From: Hymenobacter wooponensis
GTDB taxonomy: Bacteria > Bacteroidota > Bacteroidia > Cytophagales > Hymenobacteraceae
Direction: 5' to 3'
Assembly: GCF_004745865.1 (NCBI RefSeq)
Contig: NZ_SRKZ01000006.1
Span: 372,001-436,000, forward strand
Length of the DNA: 64,000 nucleotides
Below the pieces are notes generated by a model, which was not told where the DNA came from, ran no database searches, and saw only the letters and a list, made by a program, of their open reading frames with translations. This document shows, one piece after another, positions 16,488-24,302 of this stretch (positions are counted from its first letter, which is position 1; each line of letters starts with the position of its first letter). The position numbers and the translations under genes were made by a program.

Positions 16488-17519
16488 CTACTTTACGAGC
16501 GCCATGATTTTGGCTAAGTGCGCCTGGCCTAGGCCTAGCCAGTCAAGCGCGTTCTGTCCGAGCATGCGCGCTTTCACGTCCTCAGAATAGGGCATTGACC
16601 GAATCAGCTGGCCCGGCTCCAGCTCACCCAGCGGAAACGGGTAATCGGTACCCAGCGTGATTTTATCAGCCCCAAGAGTTTGTACTAAGTATTCTAACAT
16701 GCGCGGATCGTGCACCAAAGAATCAACCCAGAACTTTCCTAAATACTCTCGGGGGTTCACAGAGTTATCTACTGCGCATAAATCAGGACGCACCTGGAAG
16801 CCATGCTCAATCCGCCCGATAGTGCTTGCAAACGTCCCTCCCCCATGAGCCACAGCTACCCGCAGCTTAGGTAACCGCTCCAACACCCCACCAAAGATAA
16901 GAGAGCATAAGGCCAACGTACTCTCAGCAGGCATGCCCACCAGCCACGGCAGCCAATATTTGGGCATTTTCTGCTGAGCCATCATGTCCCAAGGATGAAT
17001 AAAGATGCACGCCCCTAATTCCTCAGCAGCCTGAAATACCTCAAAAAGCTCGGGAGCATCCAAGTTCCAGTCGTTGACATGGGACCCAATCTGCACGCCC
17101 GCTAGGCCTAGCTGCCTTACGCAGCGTTCTAACTCCCACACGGCCAAGTCTGGAGCCTGCATAGGCAAGGTGCCCATCCCTACGAACCGGCTGGGGTAGC
17201 GAGCTACTACGTCGGCTAAGTGGTCATTGAGCAGGCGGCTTAGATCCAGCGTGTCAAGCGGCCTAGCCCAGTAGCTAAACATAACGGGCACTGTGCTTAG
17301 CACCTGCACCTGCGCTCCAAATTTATCATACTCTCGCAATCGTACATCAGGGTCCCAGCAGTTGTCCTGAATCTCGCGAAAGAACTTGTCGTCCTGCATC
17401 ATGCGCGCACAGCAGGGCTTATGATGCTCTAGCCGTACGAAGCCACCATAGCCATACCGCTGCCGCAAATCTGGCCAGCTCTTTGGCAGAATATGAGTGT
17501 GGATATCGATGGTGAGCAC
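16488..17519 (-). CDS. 2-amino-3-carboxymuconate-6-semialdehyde decarboxylase (amidohydrolase family)
   Basis: A 343-residue zinc-dependent amidohydrolase-fold decarboxylase turning ACMS into 2-aminomuconate semialdehyde. The metal motif HTH is at residues 7-9 (IDIHTHILP). Further ligands and active-site residues lie in IFIHPWDMM, AVAHGGGTF and the late Asp of LGTDYPFPLGE. The piece CWDPDVRLREYDKFGAQVQV is characteristic of ACMSD rather than of generic amidohydrolases. The start is a GTG at 17519, as no in-frame ATG lies upstream. It precedes kynU on the same strand with a 35-base gap. Together with 3-HAO and the aldehyde dehydrogenase it defines the ring-opening branch. Confidence 0.92.
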   Translation of the reverse strand: MLTIDIHTHILPKSWPDLRQRYGYGGFVRLEHHKPCCARMMQDDKFFREIQDNCWDPDVRLREYDKFGAQVQVLSTVPVMFSYWARPLDTLDLSRLLNDHLADVVARYPSRFVGMGTLPMQAPDLAVWELERCVRQLGLAGVQIGSHVNDWNLDAPELFEVFQAAEELGACIFIHPWDMMAQQKMPKYWLPWLVGMPAESTLALCSLIFGGVLERLPKLRVAVAHGGGTFASTIGRIEHGFQVRPDLCAVDNSVNPREYLGKFWVDSLVHDPRMLEYLVQTLGADKITLGTDYPFPLGELEPGQLIRSMPYSEDVKARMLGQNALDWLGLGQAHLAKIMALVK

Positions 17520-17565
17520 GGCAGACAGAGAAAAAATACCGATTCAGACAAGCATATAATGTGGC

Positions 17566-18906
17566 TTAGCCGTTCTCCCGTGGCCAATCGAGTTGGAGAA
17601 AGAATTGTTTATATGTTTCCCAAGTCATGGTACAGCAATTAATCAAACCAATTGAATATTGATAATTCTGCAACAAGCCTAGCAGGATGAGGGGGGTTAA
17701 AGCAGTCAATAATCCATAGTTACGTGAGTGCAGCCACCGCTGTAGGAATGATGCCATCCCAAAGGCCAATATTGGATACAGGCTTATGAGCGCCCGCCCC
17801 CCATAGCTGCCCCCGTAGCCCCAGTCCCACCAACAGAATGTGCAATAAATATAAATTGGAATTAGCACTATCATAATCGGCAGCATAGGCGCTGCCCACT
17901 GTCGCACCCACGCAACACCCAGCAACCCGAGGGCTAGCAGGGGGGAATATAACAGCCACCCTTTCTTTACGCTAAATAACCCTTCCCAAACGTGAGGTTG
18001 ATCAAAATGAAAGGTTTCTCCTGGGTAAAAAGGTACGAACCATTGACCACCCACTACGCGCCAAAAAATCAGCTGTAAGCTTCCTATTAAACCCACCACT
18101 ATCACGCCCAGCACAATGTGCCGCCAATGCTGAGCCCAGAATCGAAGCCGAGTTATCGTAGCTGCCCGACAAGTCAGCCCCCACAGTACTGGCACAAGCA
18201 GCAGCAGCAATTCGGAGGGGCGAATCAGCAGCAGTATCCCTATCACTAGGCCTAGAGATAGGGCACCCCAATGAGTGGCCTGCTCATACCATTGCCGGGT
18301 AGTACGTAGCAGGAGTACTGTTAGCAGAAACAACGTACCGTGTGCCATTAGGGGCTCATAGACAGCATACGTGAACAGGTTAGTGCAGAGAGCAATAATC
18401 AGTAGCGTGACTGCGGCAACAGAGTCAGAAAAAAAGCGGCGGATTTCGAGGCCCAGCAGCGCCAAGCCAGCAAGAACATAGCCCATGCAACCTAATGAAA
18501 TCATGTATTGATACATGTGCTCGTAGCCGGTAGTAACGGGGCGCCCTTTTATCTTATAGATAAAGTTGGTCAGCCAGAAGAAAGGTGAGTAGGCCACGGC
18601 CATACCTATCGGATACTTAAATACCATTCTGCTGTTCGGCAGCCGAATGAACCCATACTCCGGGTCCATGTCTGGGCGATAATTATGCCGTGCCATGCGG
18701 AGGAAAGATCCATCGCCAAGGTCATTTGTAAGGAAGGTAGCGGGCAGGTATGAGTAATAACCGCCGACATCCCAAACAAATACGTTGTTATGATTCCAAT
18801 GAGCGGCCCGCCCGGCTGCGCCCAGCATAACTAGCGCAATCACACACCACACATACCCACAATGGGTTGAGGGGAGTAAGTTGCGCAATACTTTCTTCAA
18901 CATCAT
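17566..18906 (-). CDS. Polytopic membrane protein, probable GT-C glycosyltransferase
   Basis: A 446-residue protein with about ten to eleven membrane segments. After the first segment comes a loop with VFVWDVGGYYSYLPATFL, whose Asp followed by aromatic residues fits the catalytic first loop of GT-C enzymes using polyprenyl-phosphate sugars. The rest (KYPIGMAVAYSPFFWL, TYAVYEPLMAHGT, WWDWGYGGSYGGRALI) is conserved-looking, but no sugar can be assigned. It sits between the 3-HAO and ACMS decarboxylase genes on the same strand (46 bases before the latter), which suggests insertion into the catabolic operon. Start ATG at 18906 (or the next codon, also ATG). Confidence 0.75.
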   Translation of the reverse strand: MMLKKVLRNLLPSTHCGYVWCVIALVMLGAAGRAAHWNHNNVFVWDVGGYYSYLPATFLTNDLGDGSFLRMARHNYRPDMDPEYGFIRLPNSRMVFKYPIGMAVAYSPFFWLTNFIYKIKGRPVTTGYEHMYQYMISLGCMGYVLAGLALLGLEIRRFFSDSVAAVTLLIIALCTNLFTYAVYEPLMAHGTLFLLTVLLLRTTRQWYEQATHWGALSLGLVIGILLLIRPSELLLLLVPVLWGLTCRAATITRLRFWAQHWRHIVLGVIVVGLIGSLQLIFWRVVGGQWFVPFYPGETFHFDQPHVWEGLFSVKKGWLLYSPLLALGLLGVAWVRQWAAPMLPIMIVLIPIYIYCTFCWWDWGYGGSYGGRALISLYPILAFGMASFLQRWLHSRNYGLLTALTPLILLGLLQNYQYSIGLINCCTMTWETYKQFFLQLDWPRENG

Positions 18907-19050
18907 TAGTACTAGTACATAGCTGATCGGCGTTAGTCAGTGGGCTAGAAAAGCCCTGCCATTTCCGATAAGCAAAGATGAGCTTTCCAAAGCTGGTAAA
19001 AAATCGGCAGCATCTTTCCTGTCTATCCTACCAGCCTCTCAGCTTCGCCA

Positions 19051-19584
19051 TTAGGCTTGCTCTGCTGGCGCGGGCGGCGCCATTATAGTACCGCAAACCT
19101 GACAGGTACGCTTATGCTCATCCTGCCAGAAACTATTCATGATAGGAGGCAGCTGGGCCACGATATCGGTGATTTCCGCAAACTCCTCGTAAAGCTTATT
19201 GCCGCAGTTTTCGCAATACCATTGGAAGCCATCCAATTCTCCAGCGGTACGATAGCGCTCCAGCACCAAGCCAACGGAGCCAGCTGGGCGGCGTGGTGAG
19301 TGGGGTACCCCCGCCGGTAACAGAAACATGCTCCCCTCCTTGATTTCAACGTCTACTGGCTGACCGTCTTCTATGATTTTCACTACAATGTCGCCCTCTA
19401 GTTGCAGAAATAGTTCTTCTCCTTCATCCACATGGTAGTCTTTGCGGGCATTGGGACCACCCACCACCATCACAATGAAATCATGGTTATCCTTAAACAC
19501 CTGCTGATTACCAACGGGCGGCTTAAGTAAGTGCCGGTGTTCTTCAATCCAATGCTGAAAATTAAATGGGCGGGCAACGGGCAT
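19051..19584 (-). CDS. nbaC: 3-hydroxyanthranilate 3,4-dioxygenase
   Basis: A 177-residue cupin dioxygenase that opens the ring of 3-hydroxyanthranilate to ACMS. The expected residues are at the positions known from the Cupriavidus enzyme: Arg47, His51, Glu57 and His95 (iron ligands His51/Glu57/His95), Arg99 and Glu109. The rubredoxin-like second metal site of the bacterial type is complete, with Cys124, Cys127, Cys161 and Cys164. Length and order are normal. Start ATG at 19584. It lies upstream of a GT-C gene, then the ACMS decarboxylase gene and kynU on the same strand, and is divergent from the SDR gene. Confidence 0.96.
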   Translation of the reverse strand: MPVARPFNFQHWIEEHRHLLKPPVGNQQVFKDNHDFIVMVVGGPNARKDYHVDEGEELFLQLEGDIVVKIIEDGQPVDVEIKEGSMFLLPAGVPHSPRRPAGSVGLVLERYRTAGELDGFQWYCENCGNKLYEEFAEITDIVAQLPPIMNSFWQDEHKRTCQVCGTIMAPPAPAEQA

Positions 19585-19749
19585 AAGTGGAAGAGTAGAA
19601 GAGTGAAAAAGCGAGAAATAACTGGTGCCTCAGAAGCAAATAACGGTATTCCTTATTGACTGCCTTGCTATCGTATACGCTGCTAGGCCAGTCTCATTTG
19701 ATTGAAGATTTTTTTCGCAACTTCCTTTTCACAATTTCATCATTTCGAC

Positions 19750-20535
19750 ATGGATTTTCTCTCCCAACACGCCCTGGTGGGTGGCAGCACCCAGGGCATC
19801 GGGCGGGCGGTAGCCGAAGAGCTAGCCCAGCGCGGGGCCACTGTCACGTTACTGGCTCGCAATGCTGAGGCGTTGCAAGCGGTAGCTGACGCCCTTCCTA
19901 GGCCTAGGAATCAACTTCATGACTTTATTGTAGCTGACTTCAGCCAGCCAGAGCAATTACGCGAGCAACTCCATTCTTATCTAGGCCACCATCCGAAAGG
20001 GTTTGATATTCTCGTGAATAACACGGGTGGTCCAGCTAGTGGCCCTCTTCTGGATGCGTCAATTGATGCCCTGCGGGCGGCCTTCGAGCAACACGTAATC
20101 TGTAACCAGTTACTGGCGCAGGCGGTAGTGCCAGGCATGCAAGTGAGAAAGCACGGACGCATAATCAACATTATTAGCACTTCCGTGAAGCACCCACTAC
20201 CGGGCTTGGGCGTTTCGAACACTATTCGGGCAGCCGTTGGAAACTGGGCTAAAACTCTAGCCAACGAGCTAGGCCAAGATGGTATTACTGTAAACAATGT
20301 ACTGCCTGGTGCCACCGTCACGCAACGACATACTTCACTGATTGAAAAGAAAGTAGCTCAAACGGGACAGAGCGTGGCAGAAGTAGAAGCTGCAATGATC
20401 CAACAAATTCCAGCACGCCGCTTCGGGCAAGCGGCGGAAGTAGCGGCTGCCGTGGCCTTTCTGGCTTCAGCAGCGGCAGCTTATATCACAGGTATTAATA
20501 TCCCTGTTGATGGCGGCCGAACGGGCAGTTTGTGA
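19750..20535 (+). CDS. SDR-family oxidoreductase with substituted active site
   Basis: A 261-residue short-chain dehydrogenase/reductase. The nucleotide motif appears as GGSTQGIGRAVAEELAQRG (about 9-27), NNTGG is the NNAG equivalent, and the C-terminal ITGINIPVDGGRTGSL is typical. Where YxxxK is expected the protein reads SNTIRAAV, so the catalytic Tyr is Ser and the Lys is Arg; SDR groups with an SNxxR pattern exist. The ATG at 19750 (MDFLSQHALVGG) is preferred over a TTG at 19702. It is divergent from 3-HAO, so a role linked to kynurenine catabolism is possible but unproven. Confidence 0.88.
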   Translation: MDFLSQHALVGGSTQGIGRAVAEELAQRGATVTLLARNAEALQAVADALPRPRNQLHDFIVADFSQPEQLREQLHSYLGHHPKGFDILVNNTGGPASGPLLDASIDALRAAFEQHVICNQLLAQAVVPGMQVRKHGRIINIISTSVKHPLPGLGVSNTIRAAVGNWAKTLANELGQDGITVNNVLPGATVTQRHTSLIEKKVAQTGQSVAEVEAAMIQQIPARRFGQAAEVAAAVAFLASAAAAYITGINIPVDGGRTGSL

Positions 20536-20570
20536 TCTGCTCCAGTTAAGCAAGCTGCTAACGGCCTCGC

Positions 20571-21104
20571 TTATTCTATCACCTGAATACTCAAGTCATC
20601 AGCATACACTGGGTCGATGGCGCCGGCGCGCCACAGGTACATTTTCAGGTGGTGCGTGGGAGCCAACTCAGCAGGCATTTCCATGTCTTTGCTAACCTCA
20701 ACCCACTTGTTGTAATCTTTTACTGCTTCGTCCATTTTTATCCCATCGCCCCATATAGCCTTATTATCCTGAGACGGATCAGTTACTTGCAAGCCTAAAA
20801 TGGCATTAGTATTAGTGCTTGGTAGAAATACCCAGCCATGTACATTTATTTTTTTGATTTTACGGGGGCTTACCTGGCCTACCACGACGTCATAGGTTAG
20901 ACTAAAATCGTGAGCATTGTCTACTTTCAGGGCATATACGCCGGTATGCGCCCGCTCACGTGAGAGGGTTCCCATATCTACTCCCCACCCCGCAATTTCT
21001 TCGAAGCTAGTGCTAGTAAGCGTATTAGCATCAACCTTTTTTTCATCGCTCGATGAGCACGCAGCAAGGCCAATCAAGGCTGCTACCCATAAGAAATTTT
21101 TCAT
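20571..21104 (-). CDS. Putative lipoprotein, carbohydrate-binding-like fold
   Basis: A 177-residue exported lipoprotein with signal MKNFLWVAALIGLAACSS, lipobox LAAC and an acceptor Cys near residue 16. The mature part (TSFEEIAGWG, AHTGVYALKVDN, KINVHGWVFLP, YADDLSIQVIE) looks like a beta-jelly-roll of the kind used in carbohydrate-binding modules. I do not recognise a named family. It is convergent with the SDR gene (35 bases between stops) and precedes no operon partner. The ATG at 21104 is chosen over a TTG four codons upstream. Confidence 0.75.
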   Translation of the reverse strand: MKNFLWVAALIGLAACSSSDEKKVDANTLTSTSFEEIAGWGVDMGTLSRERAHTGVYALKVDNAHDFSLTYDVVVGQVSPRKIKKINVHGWVFLPSTNTNAILGLQVTDPSQDNKAIWGDGIKMDEAVKDYNKWVEVSKDMEMPAELAPTHHLKMYLWRAGAIDPVYADDLSIQVIE

Positions 21105-21176
21105 GTTTAAACTCAATTGAACAGATTAGGAGAAGGCCACTGTACCTAAAACAATAACCCTTCAGCAGATATGTAT

Positions 21177-22574
21177 TTAGTTGGTATTCAATTGCTGCTG
21201 TCCCTGGCGTACTAGCACGGCCCCATACTGCACCAGCAGGAGTACCGCCGCAAATAAGAGCACCCAGGATACACGCGACTGTAGCCGGTCCAGCACGTTG
21301 GCTAGGCCTCCTGTGACCAGAGCATTACTTAGCACCCCCAACCCCAACACAGTCACGGCTAGTACGGCCTCTGGTGCCACCATCCGGCGTAGCCTCGTAA
21401 GCAGAAGGACGGCTAGTATGACCAACGATGCCAAGTGAGCTCCATAGGTTCTTTCATTCAGCGTCGTAAAATTCAGCTGATTTCGGTTCTGCATCGACGA
21501 CATGTACTCCTTTAATTCATAATGCATGAACTCCCCAATCTTCCAGTACGGATTGGTATTCTCTCGAAATGGGCTGAGGCCATCACCGTGGCCTACGTGA
21601 GTGAGTTGCCGCAACGTCGCCTGCGCCGTTTCGGAAACTAAGTAAGGATAATAACGAGGAGAAGTGAGAACCCGGCGAATAATCTGCTGGTACTCCTGCT
21701 GATTACTCTGCCAGCCGCCAGTTTGCGCCAGCGGACTATTGCTGTCCCACATAAACGCAATGGCATCATTAGGCAGCTTGTCGCGGAATGCGCAGAGGCG
21801 ATACTGGTCGGCAGGGTCGCAGTTACGGCTTAGGAATTCATCCATTATACCTGTTTCAACTAGGCGAGCCATCAGGAACGCAGATGAAGCTCTGGAAACG
21901 GCAAACCCACCACCCATAGCCGCGTGCAAGGTTGGCAACACCACCCACCCCACTAGCACGACCGCTGTGGTAACCAACCACTGTGCAGGGCGCACCTGCT
22001 GCCGGCGAAATGCACCTACAACTGTTGCTACCGCCCCATAAGTTAATACCACTAAGCTAAAGGTAAGCAGGTTAGATGAGTGCATCAGACAGGAAAGATG
22101 CACTATAACTAGCAGCCAAATTTTAGTAGGCCAGCCTACGCGCTGTTCAATCAGTAATAGGCCTAGGGCCAAGATTCCGATGGCCGTAAAAATATCAGGC
22201 ATGAGCTGACTACAAAACCATGAAACCCCCGTAAGCCAGCTCGTCAGGGCAATGAGGATCACTTTGGCAGGGCGGTTGTGGCCTAGGTGGGGCGCCAGCA
22301 CTTGCACATAGCGCAGCATTAGCCATCCGAGCAAAAGTGCCTGACTAAAAATCACAAACCAAAGGGTAAAATGCAGAGAAGTTAGCCGAACGAACAACCC
22401 GTATGTAATAGGCCGGTCATCGGGCACTACAAGCCGGATGGCACTATCTAGGTAAGTTCCGGTATCAGACGTAACTAACGGAAACCCATTGTAAAGCCCC
22501 GCGCTGATTAAGACCAAAGCCGTAAGCAGCAACGTGACCCAGTTCCTTAATTGGTACATAGTGAATACTCTCAT
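21177..22574 (-). CDS. Polytopic membrane protein, possible glycosyltransferase
   Basis: A 465-residue protein with about ten membrane segments. The first external loop carries NGFPLVTSDTGTYLDSAIR, with acidic residues placed as in GT-C-like families, and is followed by ITYGLFVRL. A large soluble loop (about 230-330) contains LSRNCDPADQYRLCAFRDKL and a histidine-rich HVGHGDG. Its start is six bases after the stop of the GT-C gene on the same strand, so the two are probably co-transcribed. Start ATG at 22574; a second ATG at 22559 is also possible. The sugar and acceptor are unknown. Confidence 0.7.
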   Translation of the reverse strand: MRVFTMYQLRNWVTLLLTALVLISAGLYNGFPLVTSDTGTYLDSAIRLVVPDDRPITYGLFVRLTSLHFTLWFVIFSQALLLGWLMLRYVQVLAPHLGHNRPAKVILIALTSWLTGVSWFCSQLMPDIFTAIGILALGLLLIEQRVGWPTKIWLLVIVHLSCLMHSSNLLTFSLVVLTYGAVATVVGAFRRQQVRPAQWLVTTAVVLVGWVVLPTLHAAMGGGFAVSRASSAFLMARLVETGIMDEFLSRNCDPADQYRLCAFRDKLPNDAIAFMWDSNSPLAQTGGWQSNQQEYQQIIRRVLTSPRYYPYLVSETAQATLRQLTHVGHGDGLSPFRENTNPYWKIGEFMHYELKEYMSSMQNRNQLNFTTLNERTYGAHLASLVILAVLLLTRLRRMVAPEAVLAVTVLGLGVLSNALVTGGLANVLDRLQSRVSWVLLFAAVLLLVQYGAVLVRQGQQQLNTN

Positions 22575-22580
22575 ACTGGT

Positions 22581-24215
22581 TTACCAGCGCATCCTGAACA
22601 CTGACAGCACACGGCGGCCATTGGCTCGTAACTGGTATACTTCCTTGTTCTGAAACTCATACTCCTGGGGCTGCTGACGATAGGTAGTAAGAAAGTAATC
22701 AGCTTGATTCTGATCTTCCACGAAGGATAAGCGACTCTGATCCTCCGGCGACAACAGGTAGATGTTAAGAGGAGCTGAGCTATAGGCCGGAGCACTCCAG
22801 ACAATATGGGGCCGGGGGTCGTTGGTCAAAATCCATTCTAAGCCTTGCCGATAGCTTAAACCCCAGTAATCTACCTCGAAATGTTGTGGCGCATTGGGGC
22901 CCGCCAGCGGACTGAAATATACATTTTGTAGCGGATGAGCCTCCATCATTTGCCCCGCCACACTTAGCATGCACACTCCCGTTGTCAGACCAACTACCCT
23001 GGACCAGTACATTGCTAAAAAGGATACGGCCGGTCGCCAGTGCCACAGTGCCCATAGGCCGCGCACCGCTATCAGCAGTAGGGGTGGATACACAAAGTAC
23101 AGCTGCCGCCATCCATCATACAGCACTGACTTCAGTACGATAACAGTCAGTATTGGTAGCACACCCAAGCCTAAGAAAAGTACATCCTGCATTTCTTGCT
23201 CGGTGCGCCAAAGACGTAAGCCACCAGCTCGCAGGCGCCGAACCATCTGCCAAATCACTATGTTACCTCCTAGTAGGAAGCTGACCACGTAGAGCAAGGG
23301 CGTAGAGATGCCAATCCATACCGGCGCATAATGCCAGGGCAAGGTGGTAGCTGGCTGTACGCTGGCTTGATATAATACGTATCCACCCCACCGGAAATGG
23401 CTCATGTTGTGCCAAGCGAGCAGGAAGTTGTCGAGTGGGGCGGGCCACAGGTAGGGCCAGAAGGCCACCACCAGCCCCGCCGTCAGGGCCGCATACAGCC
23501 CGCCCAGTCCCAGCGCCCGCCCCGGGCGCACCTCCCCGTACACCACGCGCACCAGCAGCAAGGCCAGCGTGGCCGCCGGCAGCAGCACCCCCATGATGCG
23601 CACGTCAATGGTCAGGGCGCAGGCCAGCGCGTGCCACAAGACCCGGCTTAGCGTGGGGCGCAGCACCAAGCGCACGCCCGTATTTAGGCCGACGGCGAAC
23701 AGGGCCATGAATACGGCGTCCTTGTCGTTGTAGAAGAAGTCGGCAAACAGGCGCGGGCTCAGCACCAGCCACAGCGCCCCGAGCAGGCCCCACTGCCAGG
23801 AGCCAAAGCGCCGCCGTGCCAGTTGATAGAACGCCACGCACCCGCCCCAGCACACCACAAACGTCGCTAAATGCCGGAATAAGAACCGCTCGCGTGTGGT
23901 TTCCAATCGCAAGAGTCGCTCTAGGTAACAAGTAGGGGTTTCAAATGCTACTCCGTAATCGCGGTCAAAGTACTCTTCTAGCGGCACTGAGTAGGAAGCG
24001 AATGCTGGATCCTGAGCAACAAAGTCGGGATCAAAGCGCTGTAGAAGATACTTTAGGGTGACCATGCCGTTGTTGCGGCTGATTTCCTCATCAACTGACA
24101 TTCCATAATCATGGTAGACTAGTAAGCCCAGCAGCAGAAAAAACACAAAGAAGCTAATGACTATTCCCCTGGGATATTGTTGTGTTACAGCCTTAATTGT
24201 AGCAAGTGCATTCAT
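22581..24215 (-). CDS. GT-C membrane glycosyltransferase paralogue A
   Basis: A 544-residue membrane protein with about ten transmembrane segments and a C-terminal soluble domain (about 440-544). After the first segment comes DYGMSVDEEISRNNGM, the DE-containing first loop typical of PMT/ArnT-like GT-C enzymes that take sugar from a polyprenyl-phosphate donor. It has the same length as the next gene and is its paralogue. Residues about 110-272 are encoded by DNA identical to that gene over 486 bases, while the flanks are clearly diverged. The C-terminal YWGLSYRQGLEWILTNDPRPH is shared too. It is probably expressed with the 21177-22574 gene. Confidence 0.82.
   Translation of the reverse strand: MNALATIKAVTQQYPRGIVISFFVFFLLLGLLVYHDYGMSVDEEISRNNGMVTLKYLLQRFDPDFVAQDPAFASYSVPLEEYFDRDYGVAFETPTCYLERLLRLETTRERFLFRHLATFVVCWGGCVAFYQLARRRFGSWQWGLLGALWLVLSPRLFADFFYNDKDAVFMALFAVGLNTGVRLVLRPTLSRVLWHALACALTIDVRIMGVLLPAATLALLLVRVVYGEVRPGRALGLGGLYAALTAGLVVAFWPYLWPAPLDNFLLAWHNMSHFRWGGYVLYQASVQPATTLPWHYAPVWIGISTPLLYVVSFLLGGNIVIWQMVRRLRAGGLRLWRTEQEMQDVLFLGLGVLPILTVIVLKSVLYDGWRQLYFVYPPLLLIAVRGLWALWHWRPAVSFLAMYWSRVVGLTTGVCMLSVAGQMMEAHPLQNVYFSPLAGPNAPQHFEVDYWGLSYRQGLEWILTNDPRPHIVWSAPAYSSAPLNIYLLSPEDQSRLSFVEDQNQADYFLTTYRQQPQEYEFQNKEVYQLRANGRRVLSVFRMRW
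23401..23886. repeat. 486-bp identical tract, copy A
   Basis: Every base matches 25120-25605 (offset 1719) with no gap. It is in register in the two paralogous genes and sharply bounded. The tract is GC-rich (47 of 60 bases at 23521-23580) compared with flanking gene sequence (28 of 60 at 24001-24060). Best explained by gene conversion. Confidence 0.97.
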
Positions 24216-24302
24216 AAAGTAAAGCAGAAGGGTATAAAAACGCTAGGTCTCTAGCGTCGTATTGAAGCCGCTTAGCGCGTGTATACATTGCTCGTTCATT
24301 TT

